Of a DNA stretch of 64,000 nt, positions 54,138 to 63,395 are shown one piece after another. The position numbers and the translations under genes were made by a program. The stretch is from Actinotalea endophytica. Lineage in GTDB: Bacteria > Actinomycetota > Actinomycetes > Actinomycetales > Cellulomonadaceae. Numbering within the stretch: position 1 is the stretch's first letter; the number at the start of each line of letters is the position of its first letter. The notes under the pieces were generated by a model, which searched no databases, had not been told where the DNA came from, and saw nothing but the letters and a program-made list of their open reading frames with translations. Where the stretch lies: NCBI RefSeq assembly GCF_025717005.1, contig NZ_JAOVZU010000001.1:487091-551090 (forward strand), in the 5' to 3' direction.

Positions 54138-55051
54138 CGGCCGGGACGGCTGTCGCCGACACCCGCCCGACGCTGCGCCGACGAGCCCGGCGGTGGCGCC
54201 GACGGATCGTCGCGACGGCGAGCGTGGTGTGGCTGCGATGCAGCCTCGCCGTGCTCCAGGCCGTCGCGCCCTCGGCCGCGGACCGTCGGGCCCTGGACCT
54301 GTGGTGCACGCTGCCGCCCGGCGCCGAGCGCCGCCGTGACCTGCGCCCCGGCCCCGGCGAGCTGGTGCGGCTGCCCGCGCCGCGCGGCGGGGACGTGGTC
54401 GCCGAGTCGTGGGGCGCCGGTCCGGTCGTGCTGCTGGTGCACGGCTGGGGCGGCTGGCGCGGCCAGCTCGGCGCGTTCGTCAGACCTCTGGTCGACGCCG
54501 GGTACCGGGTCGTGGCGCTGGATGCGCCGGGCCATGGCGACGCGGCGCCGGGCGTGCTCGGGGCGGGGCGCGGCATGCTCCCGGAGATCGTGGACGCCCT
54601 CGAGGTCGCGGACGACGCGTTCGGTCCGGTCTCCGGCGTCGTCGCGCACTCGCTCGGGTGCACGGCGACCGGGCTCGCGCTGCGCGGACGGCTCAGCGCC
54701 GACCGGGTGGCGCTGGTCGCGCCCAGCTCCGGGATCGCGGCCGTGCTGGAGGAGTTCTCGCGCGCGTTCGGGTTGTCGCCGAGGACCGTCGCGCACCTGC
54801 GGGCCGCGCTCGAGGAGATCGTCGCCGCGCCGGTCGACGCGATCGACCTGGTGGCGCTCGGTGCCGGCCGGGTGCCCGACACCCTCGTGGTGCACGACCG
54901 CGCCGACTCGGAGATCCCCTACTCGGTGGGCGTCGCCGTGGCCGAGGCGTGGTCGGGAGCGCGGCTCGTGACCACCGACGGGCTCGGGCACCACCGGCTC
55001 CTGGCCGACCCGGGCGTCGTGGAAGCCGTGGTCGAGCACGTCGCCGGCTGA
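54134..55051 (+). CDS. Alpha/beta hydrolase controlled with tetR
   Basis: 305 residues from GTG 54134. Basic N-terminus with a hydrophobic stretch, then an alpha/beta hydrolase core: LLVHGWGGWRGQLGAF, ALDAPGHGDAAPG, nucleophile Ser173 in VAHSLGC, Asp in VHDRADSEIP, His in GLGHHRLLADP. The triad is complete. Probably an esterase or lipase for a small lipid substrate whose level is sensed by the adjoining TetR protein; this is inference from gene order. Confidence 0.88.
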   Translation: MTAGTAVADTRPTLRRRARRWRRRIVATASVVWLRCSLAVLQAVAPSAADRRALDLWCTLPPGAERRRDLRPGPGELVRLPAPRGGDVVAESWGAGPVVLLVHGWGGWRGQLGAFVRPLVDAGYRVVALDAPGHGDAAPGVLGAGRGMLPEIVDALEVADDAFGPVSGVVAHSLGCTATGLALRGRLSADRVALVAPSSGIAAVLEEFSRAFGLSPRTVAHLRAALEEIVAAPVDAIDLVALGAGRVPDTLVVHDRADSEIPYSVGVAVAEAWSGARLVTTDGLGHHRLLADPGVVEAVVEHVAG

Positions 55052-55117
55052 GCCCCGCGGAGCTGCGCACCGCCCAGGTTCACCCGCGCGACGGACGCGG
55101 TGCGGTCGGCCTGCGGC

Positions 55118-55123
55118 TAGCGT
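55118..55123 (+). promoter_or_regulatory. -10 box of the gene at 55131 (leaderless)
   Basis: TAGCGT ends seven bases before ATG 55131. Confidence 0.45.
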
Positions 55124-55130
55124 CCCGACC

Positions 55131-55652
55131 ATGGTCCCCGGGGGGCGGTGGCGTGCGGCGGAGCCGCGCGCGTGGACCCTCGTCGACGTCGTCACCTGGA
55201 TCGCGCTGCTGGTGCCCACGGCACTCGTGCTCGGCGTGCTGGCGCTGCTTCTGGCCCCGCCGCCGCCCTGCCCCGACGAAGGCATCTGCGAGGGCATTCC
55301 CTGGCTGATTGTGGCTGGGCCTCCCGGGTTGGTCGTGCTGTGCCCCCTGGTGATCCTCGTCGCAGGCTTCGGCCGGCCGCGGTTGCGCAAGCCGGGCCCG
55401 CCCGTGCCGCGCGCGCTGGTCGCGCTCGTGTGGACCTGGATGGCGGGCCCGGCACTCCTTGGGCTGCACGTGCTCGTCGACGGCCGGCTCCCGGCGGCGC
55501 AGGCCGGTGTGGCGGTCGTGCTGGTCGTGTCGATCGTCACGCCGCTCGTGGTCGCGGCGACCACGCGCGACCTGCCGGAGTCGGCCAGGCGTGAACCGAG
55601 GCGGAAGTCACCGAGGCCGCCGCGGGAGACCGTCGACTGGTGGGCCGGGTAG
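55131..55652 (+). CDS. Four-helix membrane protein, function unknown
   Basis: 173 residues with four hydrophobic helices (about 20-44, 57-78, 92-115, 122-144) and a basic C-terminal tail (RREPRRKSPRPPRE). Two cysteines and several prolines lie in the first outside loop (PPPPCPDEGICEG). No family recognised. It lies alone between the hydrolase and clpC. Confidence 0.65.
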   Translation: MVPGGRWRAAEPRAWTLVDVVTWIALLVPTALVLGVLALLLAPPPPCPDEGICEGIPWLIVAGPPGLVVLCPLVILVAGFGRPRLRKPGPPVPRALVALVWTWMAGPALLGLHVLVDGRLPAAQAGVAVVLVVSIVTPLVVAATTRDLPESARREPRRKSPRPPRETVDWWAG

Positions 55653-55697
55653 AAGGGTCACGCCGCGGTCCCGCCCGTATTGCGGTCGGGTGAACGG

Positions 55698-55749
55698 ATC
55701 ACGCCCGCGGCGAACACGGGACGCCTCGGTGACACCCCGCGGTTAGCCT
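55698..55749 (+). promoter_or_regulatory. ClgR-like activator site and -10 box upstream of clpC
   Basis: ATCACGCCCGCGGCGAAC (55698-55715) fits the ClgR consensus WNNWCGCYNANRGCGWWS (recalled from Corynebacterium work) in all but one defined position. TAGCCT (55744-55749) is a plausible -10 box downstream. ClgR activates clp genes in actinobacteria. Confidence 0.45.
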
Positions 55750-55814
55750 TGCTGAACGACGTCCCCACGTCCCTGGACCCGCCAGGAGGCGCGCCGCCGC
55801 CGCAAGGAGTGCTG

Positions 55815-58361
55815 ATGTTCGAGAGATTCACCGACCGGGCCCGCCGGGTGGTCGTCCTCGCCCAGGAAGAGGCGCGGATGCTCAACCACAACTACATCGG
55901 CACCGAGCACATCCTGCTGGGCCTCATCCACGAGGGCGAGGGTGTCGCCGCCAAGGCGCTGGAGTCGCTCGGCATCTCGCTGGACGCCGTGCGCGCCCAG
56001 GTGCAGGAGATCATCGGCGAGGGCCAGCAGGCACCGTCCGGCCACATCCCGTTCACCCCGCGCGCCAAGAAGGTGCTCGAGCTGTCCCTGCGCGAGGCGC
56101 TGCAGCTCGGTCACAACTACATCGGGACCGAGCACATCCTGCTCGGCCTGATCCGCGAGGGTGAGGGTGTCGCCGCCCAGGTGCTGGGCAAGCTGGGCGC
56201 GGACCTCAACCGGGTCCGTCAGCAGGTCATCCAGCTGCTCTCCGGCTACCAGGGCAAGGAGGCCGTCGCGGCCGGTGGCCCGGCCGAGGGCACCCCGTCC
56301 GGCTCCGCGGTGCTCGACCAGTTCGGGCGCAACCTCACCCAGGCGGCCCGCGAGGGCAAGCTCGACCCGGTCATCGGTCGCGAGAAGGAGATCGAGCGGG
56401 TCATGCAGGTGCTGTCCCGCCGCACCAAGAACAACCCGGTGCTGATCGGTGAGCCCGGCGTCGGCAAGACCGCCGTCGTCGAGGGCCTCGCGCAGGACAT
56501 CGTGCGCGGCGACGTGCCCGAGACGCTGAAGGACAAGCAGCTCTACACGCTGGACCTCGGCGCGCTGGTCGCCGGCTCCCGCTACCGCGGTGACTTCGAG
56601 GAGCGCCTGAAGAAGGTCCTCAAGGAGATCCGCACGCGCGGCGACATCATCCTGTTCATCGACGAGATCCACACCCTGGTCGGTGCGGGTGCCGCCGAGG
56701 GCGCGATCGACGCCGCGAGCATCCTCAAGCCGATGCTCGCGCGCGGTGAGCTGCAGACGATCGGCGCGACCACGCTCGAGGAGTACCGCAAGCACGTCGA
56801 GAAGGACGCCGCGCTCGAGCGCCGGTTCCAGCCGATCCAGGTGGCCGAGCCGACGCTCGCCCACACGATCGAGATCCTCAAGGGTCTGCGCGACCGGTAC
56901 GAGGCGCACCACCGCGTCTCGATCACCGACAGCGCGCTGGTCGCCGCGGCCCAGCTGGCCGACCGCTACGTGAACGACCGCTTCCTGCCGGACAAGGCGA
57001 TCGACCTGATCGACGAGGCCGGCGCGCGGCTGCGCATCCGCCGGATGACCGCCCCGCCCGAGCTCCGCGAGCTCGACGAGGCGATCGCCGAGGCGCGTCG
57101 CGACAAGGAGTCCGCGATCGACGAGCAGGACTTCGAGAAGGCCGCGCGGCTGCGGGACACCGAGAAGCAGCTCGCCGCCAAGCGCACCGAGAAGGAGAAG
57201 GCCTGGAAGTCCGGCGACCTCGACTCGGTCGCGGAGGTCGACGAGGAGCTGATCGCCGAGGTCCTCGCGCTGGCCACCGGCATCCCGGTGTTCAAGCTCA
57301 CCGAGGAGGAGTCCAGCCGCCTGCTCCGCATGGAGGACGAGCTGCACAAGCGGGTCATCGGCCAGGACGACGCGATCAAGGCGCTCTCCCAGGCGATCCG
57401 CCGCACGCGTGCGGGCCTGAAGGACCCGAAGCGACCGGGTGGGTCGTTCATCTTCGCCGGCCCGACCGGCGTCGGGAAGACCGAGCTCGCCAAGGCGCTC
57501 GCGGAGTTCCTGTTCGGCGACGAGGACGCGCTCATCCAGCTGGACATGAGCGAGTTCTCCGAGAAGCACACCGTCTCGCGGCTGTTCGGCTCGCCGCCCG
57601 GCTACGTCGGCTACGACGAGGGCGGCCAGCTGACCGAGAAGGTGCGCCGCCGGCCGTTCTCCGTGGTCCTCTTCGACGAGGTGGAGAAGGCCCACGCGGA
57701 CATCTTCAACTCGCTGCTGCAGATCCTCGAGGACGGTCGCCTGACCGACTCCCAGGGCCGGGTGGTGGACTTCAAGAACACCATCATCATCATGACGACG
57801 AACCTGGGGACCAGGGACATCGCCAAGGGCCTGCAGACCGGCTTCCAGGCCGGCGGGGACCTGTCCACCGACTACGAGCGGATGAAGTCGAAGGTCAACG
57901 ACGAGCTCAAGCAGCACTTCCGGCCCGAGTTCCTCAACCGCGTCGACGACGTGGTGGTGTTCCCGCAGCTGTCGCAGGCGGAGATCATCCAGATCGTCGA
58001 CCTGATGATCGCCCGCCTCGCCGCGCGGCTGAAGGACAAGGGCATGGACATCGAGCTGACGCAGGCGGCCAAGGCGCTGCTCGCGGAGAAGGGCTACGAC
58101 CCCGTGCTCGGCGCCCGGCCGCTGCGCCGTGCGATCCAGCGCGAGATCGAGGACACGCTGAGCGAGAAGATCCTGTTCGGCGAGCTGCGCACCGGTCAGA
58201 CGGTCAAGATCGACGCGCAGGGCGAGGGCCTGCTCGGTGAGTTCGTGTTCCGTGGCGAGGGCGGCGACGAGCCCGCCGGCGAGGAGCCGGTCGGTGTCTC
58301 GGTGGGCTCCCTGCCGCCGCTGACCACGACGGACGAGAAGCCACCGGTCGACGACGCCTGA
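55815..58361 (+). CDS. clpC: ATP-dependent Clp protease ATP-binding subunit ClpC
   Basis: Unfolds proteins for ClpP. 848 residues from ATG 55815 (AAGGAG five bases upstream): two Clp-N repeats (1-~145, [13 protein letters not shown] twice), AAA1 with Walker A GEPGVGKT (212-219), a coiled middle domain with a UVR-like motif ([21 protein letters not shown]), AAA2 with [20 protein letters not shown], sensor and D2 motifs, and an acidic C-tail. All ATPase motifs are intact. It is the essential ClpC1 type of actinobacteria. Confidence 0.98.
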   Translation: MFERFTDRARRVVVLAQEEARMLNHNYIGTEHILLGLIHEGEGVAAKALESLGISLDAVRAQVQEIIGEGQQAPSGHIPFTPRAKKVLELSLREALQLGHNYIGTEHILLGLIREGEGVAAQVLGKLGADLNRVRQQVIQLLSGYQGKEAVAAGGPAEGTPSGSAVLDQFGRNLTQAAREGKLDPVIGREKEIERVMQVLSRRTKNNPVLIGEPGVGKTAVVEGLAQDIVRGDVPETLKDKQLYTLDLGALVAGSRYRGDFEERLKKVLKEIRTRGDIILFIDEIHTLVGAGAAEGAIDAASILKPMLARGELQTIGATTLEEYRKHVEKDAALERRFQPIQVAEPTLAHTIEILKGLRDRYEAHHRVSITDSALVAAAQLADRYVNDRFLPDKAIDLIDEAGARLRIRRMTAPPELRELDEAIAEARRDKESAIDEQDFEKAARLRDTEKQLAAKRTEKEKAWKSGDLDSVAEVDEELIAEVLALATGIPVFKLTEEESSRLLRMEDELHKRVIGQDDAIKALSQAIRRTRAGLKDPKRPGGSFIFAGPTGVGKTELAKALAEFLFGDEDALIQLDMSEFSEKHTVSRLFGSPPGYVGYDEGGQLTEKVRRRPFSVVLFDEVEKAHADIFNSLLQILEDGRLTDSQGRVVDFKNTIIIMTTNLGTRDIAKGLQTGFQAGGDLSTDYERMKSKVNDELKQHFRPEFLNRVDDVVVFPQLSQAEIIQIVDLMIARLAARLKDKGMDIELTQAAKALLAEKGYDPVLGARPLRRAIQREIEDTLSEKILFGELRTGQTVKIDAQGEGLLGEFVFRGEGGDEPAGEEPVGVSVGSLPPLTTTDEKPPVDDA

Positions 58362-58371
58362 GAACGCGACG

Positions 58372-58403
58372 ACGGCCCCGGACCCCGACGGGTCCGGGGC
58401 CGT
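58372..58403 (+). terminator. Terminator of clpC
   Basis: A 14-bp perfect stem (ACGGCCCCGGACCC, 58372-58385, with its complement 58390-58403) closes a CGAC tetraloop, 11 bases after the clpC stop; TT follows. Confidence 0.9.
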
Positions 58404-58469
58404 TCGCCGTCCTGGCCCGGGCCGCCCGTGCGGTCGGGCCGGCGGCCGGGCGGATGGCACAGTGATGCC

Positions 58470-59540
58470 ATGACAGTGACCGCGCCGGTGCTCGTGCGCT
58501 ACGGAGCCGAGCACGCCGACCAGTTCGCCGAGCTGACCATGCCGGCCGGCCCGCCGCGCGGCGTCGTGGTGCTGGTGCACGGCGGGTTCTGGCGGGTCCC
58601 GCACGGCCTCGCGGGGGCCCGGCCGCTCGCGGCCGACCTGGCTCACCGGGGGTGGGTCGCGTGGAACCTCGAGTACCGCCGGGTCGGTGACGGCGGCGGC
58701 ACTCCCGCCACCTTCGACGACCTCGCCGCCGGGATCGACGCGCTGCGCCCGGCCGCCGAGCAGCACGGCTTCGGGCTCGACACGGTCCTCGCCCTCGGCC
58801 ACTCCGCGGGTGGGCACCTCGCCACCTGGGCCGCCTCCCGCACCCGCCACGAGCGCTGGGCACGCGACGGCGCGGTCCGGCTCACCGGTGTCGTGGCGCA
58901 GGCAGCGGTGCTCGACCTGGTCGCCGCGGCCGAGCTCGGCGGTGGCGCCGCCGGACAGCTCCTGGGCCACGCGCCCGGGGCCGGCGACGCGCCCTACGAC
59001 CCGATCCGGCAGGTACCGCTGGACGTCCCGGTCCGCTGCGTGCACGGCCGGGCCGACGACCTGGTCCCGCCGTCCCAGTCCGGCGACTACGTGGCGGCGG
59101 CGCGGGCGGGCGGCGCCGAGGCGACCCTGAGCCTGGTCGACGGCGGCCACTTCGACGTGATCGACGTCGACCACCCCGCGTGGCGCACCCAGGTCTGGGC
59201 CCTGCAGTCCCTCGTCGAGCCGGATGCCGCCGTCCGGCGGTTCCTGGTGCGCGGCCGGCTCGAGACCCTGCCGCGGCGGCAGACGGACCGGGACGCGGTG
59301 CTCGCCTGGGTCGCGACGCGGGTCACCGCGGTGCACGAGCCGGTGACCGAGCGCGAGCTCACCGGCCGGCTCGCCGGGTTCGTCCGTGACCCGGTCGGGG
59401 TCCGGCGAGAGCTGGTCGAGGCGGGCCTGGTCTCCCGGACCCGGGACGGCGCGGAGTACTGGCGCACCCGGGTCACCGACCTCGACGGGCTCGGCGCGGT
59501 GGACGCGATCGACGCTGCGCTCGCCGACGGTGGGGACTGA
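58470..59540 (+). CDS. Kynurenine-formamidase-like hydrolase fused to a DUF2087 domain
   Basis: 356 residues from ATG 58470. Residues 1-~245 are an alpha/beta hydrolase with the HGGFW motif (38-42) of kynurenine formamidase relatives, nucleophile Ser112 in GHSAGGHLATW, Asp in HGRADDLVP and His227 in DGGHFDV. Residues ~256-333 match DUF2087 (FLVRGRLETLPRRQTDRDAVLAWVATRV, TERELTGRLAGFVRDPVGVRRELVEAGLVSRTRDGAEYWR), a small winged-helix-like domain normally found alone or in regulators. No stop or frame break separates them, so the fusion looks real. Confidence 0.82.
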   Translation: MTVTAPVLVRYGAEHADQFAELTMPAGPPRGVVVLVHGGFWRVPHGLAGARPLAADLAHRGWVAWNLEYRRVGDGGGTPATFDDLAAGIDALRPAAEQHGFGLDTVLALGHSAGGHLATWAASRTRHERWARDGAVRLTGVVAQAAVLDLVAAAELGGGAAGQLLGHAPGAGDAPYDPIRQVPLDVPVRCVHGRADDLVPPSQSGDYVAAARAGGAEATLSLVDGGHFDVIDVDHPAWRTQVWALQSLVEPDAAVRRFLVRGRLETLPRRQTDRDAVLAWVATRVTAVHEPVTERELTGRLAGFVRDPVGVRRELVEAGLVSRTRDGAEYWRTRVTDLDGLGAVDAIDAALADGGD

Positions 59541-59604
59541 TCCGCCGCGATTACCCGCCCTAAGTCCCTTCAAACATCCGGATCCGACCGACATCCTGGG
59601 GCCC

Positions 59605-60624
59605 ATGCTCATCGTCGTGCTAGGGGCCACCGGTTTCCTCAGCAGCACCGTCGTGGACGCGGCTCTCGCCGCCGGACACGACGTGGTTGCCGTCTCCCGC
59701 GGCAACAAGGGCGAGCCCCCGCCCGGGACCACCTGGGTCCGGGCCGACCGGGACGACGTCGCGTCGCTCTCCGCCGCGATGGCGCCGTTCATCGACAAGG
59801 TCGACTCGGTGATCGACTGCAGCGGGTTCACCGTCGAGGGCGCGATCGCCGCCGCCGCGGTGTTCAAGAAGGTCCCGCACTACGTGTACGTGTCCAGCAT
59901 CAGCGCCTACCGGAACTGGCCGCCCGGCCCGATCCAGGGCGAGGACGACGAGCTGATGCACCCCGACGACGACCTCACCCAGTACGGCCCGATGAAGGCC
60001 GAGAGCGAGCGCATCCTGCGCGCGGCGCTCGGCAAGCGGCTCCTCGCCGTGCGCGCCGGCATCATCATCGGCCCCGGTGACGACACGAACCGCCTGACCA
60101 CCTGGCTGCACCGGATCGCGACGGAGGAGTGGGTCGGCGTCCCGGCGGCGCGTTCCCAGCCGATCGCGGTGATCGACGTCCGCGACCTGGCCGCCTGGAT
60201 GGTCACGGCCGCCGAGGAGCTGGTGATCGGTCCGATCAACGCGACCGGCCCGGCCGGGATGTGCACGTTCGGGGAGATGCTCGAGGCCTGCGCGGACGCC
60301 GTGCGCTCGACGGGTCGCGAGCCGGCCCGGTTCGCGAACCTGCACGACGCCGAGATGCGCGAGGCCGGCGTCAAGCCGTGGACCGACATGCCGTTCGTCC
60401 TGCCGGGCGACGTCGCGCACACCGTGTGGCAGGTCGACACCGCACGGGCGCGCGAGCTCGCCATGCCGGTGCGTCCGATCGGCGAGTCGGTCGCCGACAC
60501 CTGGGCCTGGCAGGTGCGGGCCAACCTCAGCCACCCGCGGGTTCCCGCGGTGGTGCGTGAGCTGACCGAGCGCCGGGCCGCCAAGGAGATGGCCAAGGAG
60601 ACCGAGGCCGCGACCACGGCCTGA
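59605..60624 (+). CDS. NAD(P)-dependent epimerase/reductase (extended SDR type)
   Basis: 339 residues from ATG 59605. Rossmann start LIVVLGATGFLSSTVVDAAL, VIDCSGFT, VSSISAYRNWPPGPIQG, and YGPMK as the YxxxK catalytic pair; GIIIGPGDDTNRLTTWLHRI follows the isoflavone-reductase-like and extended-SDR layout. It reduces or epimerises a nucleotide sugar or related compound; the substrate is unknown. Single-gene unit closed by its own terminator. Confidence 0.88.
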   Translation: MLIVVLGATGFLSSTVVDAALAAGHDVVAVSRGNKGEPPPGTTWVRADRDDVASLSAAMAPFIDKVDSVIDCSGFTVEGAIAAAAVFKKVPHYVYVSSISAYRNWPPGPIQGEDDELMHPDDDLTQYGPMKAESERILRAALGKRLLAVRAGIIIGPGDDTNRLTTWLHRIATEEWVGVPAARSQPIAVIDVRDLAAWMVTAAEELVIGPINATGPAGMCTFGEMLEACADAVRSTGREPARFANLHDAEMREAGVKPWTDMPFVLPGDVAHTVWQVDTARARELAMPVRPIGESVADTWAWQVRANLSHPRVPAVVRELTERRAAKEMAKETEAATTA

Positions 60625-60636
60625 GACCGAGCCGAC

Positions 60637-60664
60637 CAGGGCGGGACAACGGCGTCCCGCCCTG
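60637..60664 (+). terminator. Terminator after the SDR-type gene
   Basis: CAGGGCGGGAC (60637-60647) pairs perfectly with GTCCCGCCCTG (60654-60664) across the loop AACGGC. Confidence 0.85.
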
Positions 60665-60744
60665 TCGGTGTGCCTGCGGGTGGCGAGCCTCTGCGGCCGC
60701 GTGCTCGCGCGGGCGTGGTCCTGGCGACCGGGAACGGACGCCGG

Positions 60745-61209
60745 TCAGACGGCTCCGGGGAAGCCGAGCTGGCGCCACGCCTCGTACATCCCCACGGCTG
60801 CGGCGTTCGAGAGGTTCATCGACCGACGGCCCGGCAGCATCGGGATCCGCACCTGGCCGGTCACCCGGGGGTGCTCGCGGACGTCGTCGGGCAGGCCGGT
60901 GGGCTCGGGCCCGAAGAGCAGCGCGTCGCCGTCGCGCCAGTCGACGGCGGTGTGCCGGAGCGTGGCCTGGGCGCTGAAGGCCCAGATGCGTGCGTCGGGC
61001 AGTGCGTCGAGCAGCGCGTCGAGCCCCGGGTGCACGCGCACCTGGGCGAGGTCGTGGTAGTCGAGCCCGGCGCGGCGCAGCCGCGGCTCGTCGAGCTCGA
61101 AGCCGAGCGGTTCGACCAGATGCAGCGTCGCACCGGTGCCGGCGACCGTCCGGATCGCGTTGCCGGTGTTGCCGGCGATCCGGGGCTCGAAGAGCACGAT
61201 GTGGAGCAT
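60745..61209 (-). CDS. trmL: tRNA (cytidine/uridine-34-2'-O)-methyltransferase TrmL
   Basis: 154 residues, SPOUT fold: LHIVLFEPRIAGNTGNAIRTVAGTGATLHLVEPLGF, LLFGPEPTGLP, and the C-terminal knot IPMLPGRRSMNLSNAAAVGMYEAWRQLG. It methylates the wobble base of certain leucine tRNAs using S-adenosylmethionine. The ATG at 61209 lacks a ribosome site but lies six bases after a -10-like CAGACT. Confidence 0.93.
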   Translation of the reverse strand: MLHIVLFEPRIAGNTGNAIRTVAGTGATLHLVEPLGFELDEPRLRRAGLDYHDLAQVRVHPGLDALLDALPDARIWAFSAQATLRHTAVDWRDGDALLFGPEPTGLPDDVREHPRVTGQVRIPMLPGRRSMNLSNAAAVGMYEAWRQLGFPGAV

Positions 61210-61215
61210 CCGCCG

Positions 61216-61221
61216 AGTCTG
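61216..61221 (-). promoter_or_regulatory. -10-like box of trmL (leaderless)
   Basis: On the minus strand CAGACT ends six bases before ATG 61209. Confidence 0.35.
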
Positions 61222-61277
61222 CCAGGTGTCCCGGCGCGGTCCCTCTTGCGGGCCGTGCCGCTCGCCGGTCGCCGCAT

Positions 61278-61328
61278 GGACGGGGCAGTGGACGGGGCCG
61301 CGGACGGGGTGTGACGTACCCGTACGGG
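61278..61328 (+). repeat. Three GGACGGGG repeats at 12-bp spacing and a palindrome before the hydrogenase genes
   Basis: GGACGGGG occurs at 61278-61285, 61290-61297 and 61302-61309, with near-helical 12-base spacing. CCCGTACGGG, a perfect 10-bp palindrome, follows at 61319-61328. Together they fill the region 75-125 bases upstream of the hydrogenase operon start, where activator sites would be expected. Confidence 0.6.
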
Positions 61329-61404
61329 GCTTCATGACCTTGGTCCCTGGAACCCTCAGCGCTGACGGCGAACCGTGAGGAGGAACACGGCGAGGAGGCG
61401 TCCA

Positions 61405-62541
61405 ATGGCGGACGACACGCGCATCATGCTCCCCCAGGGGCTTGACCGGCTGATCGAGGTGCTGGAGGGGCGCGGGTACGCGGTGGTAGCACCCACGGTG
61501 CGGACCGGGGCGGTCTCGCTCGCCGAGGTGCACGGCGCGGACGACCTGCCGTGGGGCGTCGGGGACGAGCAGGAGGCGGGCCGGTACCGGCTCACCGAGC
61601 GCGACGACGGCAAGGTCTTCGCGCAGGCCGCAGCGGCGCCCGGGATGAAGGCGACGCTGTTCCCGCCGGACGAGCTGATCTGGCGCGGCAGGCGCAGTGG
61701 ATCGCAGTTCGAGGTGACCGACACGGGCGTCGACCACGTCCGCCCGACGGCTTTCCTCGGCGTGCGGGGCTGCGACCTGCGGGCCCTGGCCCAGCACGAC
61801 CGGGTGCTCGCCGGGCGTGCGTTCCCCGACGCGCGCTACGTGCGGCGCCGTGAGGGCGCCTTCATCGCGGCCGTGACCTGCACCGACCCGGGCGGCACCT
61901 GTTTCTGCACCTCGATGGGCGGCGGGCCGCACCCGGAGTCCGACTACGACCTCGCGCTCACCGAGCTGAGCGACCCGCACCGGTTCGTCGTCGAGGTCGG
62001 CACGGACCTCGGCGCCGAGGTGCTCGCGGAGGTCGACACCGTGCCCGCGACGGCCGACGACGAGGCCGCGGTGACCACCGCGGTGGCCGAGGCGACCATG
62101 CGGATGGGCCGCACGATGGACACCGACGGGCTGCGCGACCTGCTGTACGCCGCCGCGGAGAGCCCGGTCTGGGACGACGTCGGCAACCGGTGCCTGACCT
62201 GCATGAACTGCACGATGGTGTGCCCGACCTGCTTCTGCACCACGGTCCAGGACGTGTCGGTGCTCGGCAGCGCCGACGCCGAGCGGCGCCGGGTCTGGGA
62301 CTCGTGCTTCTCCGAGGAGTTCGCCCACATCCACGGCGGCAGCCTGCGGACCGAGGTCCGCTCGCGGTACCGGCAGTGGCTGACCCACAAGCTCGCCGCG
62401 TGGCAGGACCAGTTCGACGCGCTCGGCTGCGTCGGCTGCGGCCGGTGCATCACCTGGTGCCCGGTGGGCATCGACCTGACCGCGGAGGTCGCGAAGATCC
62501 GCGCCTCGGCGGGGATCCCGGTGGCGGGAGGCATGCGATGA
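61405..62541 (+). CDS. [NiFe] hydrogenase/sulfhydrogenase beta subunit (iron-sulfur)
   Basis: 378 residues from ATG 61405 (GAGGAGG upstream). The N-terminal domain contains FLGVRGCDLRALAQHDRVL and TCTDPGGTCFCTSMG, as in HydB of Pyrococcus-type sulfhydrogenases; the C-terminus has two ferredoxin-like clusters (CLTCMNCTMVCPTC and CVGCGRCITWCP). It carries electrons between the flavin subunit and the hydrogenase module in the cytosolic group 3b enzyme. First gene of an operon whose starts overlap the preceding stops. Confidence 0.9.
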   Translation: MADDTRIMLPQGLDRLIEVLEGRGYAVVAPTVRTGAVSLAEVHGADDLPWGVGDEQEAGRYRLTERDDGKVFAQAAAAPGMKATLFPPDELIWRGRRSGSQFEVTDTGVDHVRPTAFLGVRGCDLRALAQHDRVLAGRAFPDARYVRRREGAFIAAVTCTDPGGTCFCTSMGGGPHPESDYDLALTELSDPHRFVVEVGTDLGAEVLAEVDTVPATADDEAAVTTAVAEATMRMGRTMDTDGLRDLLYAAAESPVWDDVGNRCLTCMNCTMVCPTCFCTTVQDVSVLGSADAERRRVWDSCFSEEFAHIHGGSLRTEVRSRYRQWLTHKLAAWQDQFDALGCVGCGRCITWCPVGIDLTAEVAKIRASAGIPVAGGMR

Positions 62542-63395
62542 CCACGACCCTGGACCGCCCGGGCCACTCGGTGCGCGACCACATGACGCCGTCGCGGTAC
62601 CGGATCAGCCGGACGCGGCAGGACACCCGGGACACCTTCACGGTCGTCCTCGAACCGGTCGACGGCCCGATGCTGCACTACAAGGCCGGTCAGTTCACGA
62701 TGCTCGACGCGTTCGGGGTCGGCGAGGTCCCGATCTCGATCAGCGGGGACCCGACCAGGCCCGGACCGCTCGAGCACACCATCCGGGACGTCGGCGCGGT
62801 CACCCACGCGCTGATCGCCGCGCCGCGCGGCGCGGTGCTCGGCGTGCGTGGCCCGTACGGCACGTCGTGGGACGTCGCCGACGGTGAGGGCGGTGACGTC
62901 GTCGTGGTCGCCGGCGGCATCGGTCTCGCTCCGCTGCGGCCCGCGCTGATGGAGATCGTCGCGCACCGCGAGCGGTACGGCCGGGTCGTGCTCCTGTACG
63001 GCGCTCGCACGCCGGAGGACATCCTGTTCGGCGACGAGCTGCGCAGCTGGGCACGCGACCGCGGCGTCGTCGTCGAGGTGACCGTCGACAACGGCCAGCA
63101 CGCGTGGCGCGGCAAGGTCGGCCTGGTCACCAACCTCGTGCCGCGCGCCGGCTTCGACCCGCACGCGACGCTCGCCCTGGTCTGCGGCCCGGAGGTGATG
63201 ATGCGCTCCGCGGCCCAGGCGCTCGTGGCGCGCGGCGTGCCGGGCGACCGGGTCCGGCTGTCGCTGGAGCGGAGCATGAAGTGCGGTGTCGGCCTGTGCG
63301 GCCACTGTCAGATCCGTGAGCTGTTCGCGTGCGTGGACGGGCCGGTGCTCGGCTACGACCGGCTCGCGCCCCTGCTGAGCATCCGGGAGCTGTGA
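62538..63395 (+). CDS. [NiFe] hydrogenase/sulfhydrogenase gamma subunit (FAD/NAD(P)-binding)
   Basis: 285 residues from ATG 62538, overlapping the beta stop by four bases. Ferredoxin-reductase fold: [21 protein letters not shown] (FAD), [29 protein letters not shown] (NAD(P)), CGPEVMM, then a [2Fe-2S] site ([11 protein letters not shown]...C). It is the HydG-type subunit that exchanges electrons with NAD(P)H. Confidence 0.92.
   Translation: MTTTLDRPGHSVRDHMTPSRYRISRTRQDTRDTFTVVLEPVDGPMLHYKAGQFTMLDAFGVGEVPISISGDPTRPGPLEHTIRDVGAVTHALIAAPRGAVLGVRGPYGTSWDVADGEGGDVVVVAGGIGLAPLRPALMEIVAHRERYGRVVLLYGARTPEDILFGDELRSWARDRGVVVEVTVDNGQHAWRGKVGLVTNLVPRAGFDPHATLALVCGPEVMMRSAAQALVARGVPGDRVRLSLERSMKCGVGLCGHCQIRELFACVDGPVLGYDRLAPLLSIREL

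Noticed and set aside
55743-59867. A 1374-codon open frame antisense to clpC and the hydrolase fusion
   Set aside because: It mirrors ClpC codon structure, has repetitive low-information composition and no plausible start context.
61322-61352. DosR/DevR-like box upstream of the hydrogenase operon (GGGGCTTCATGACCTTGG)
   Set aside because: The left half is similar to the consensus but the right half matches poorly; not better than chance in such GC-rich DNA.
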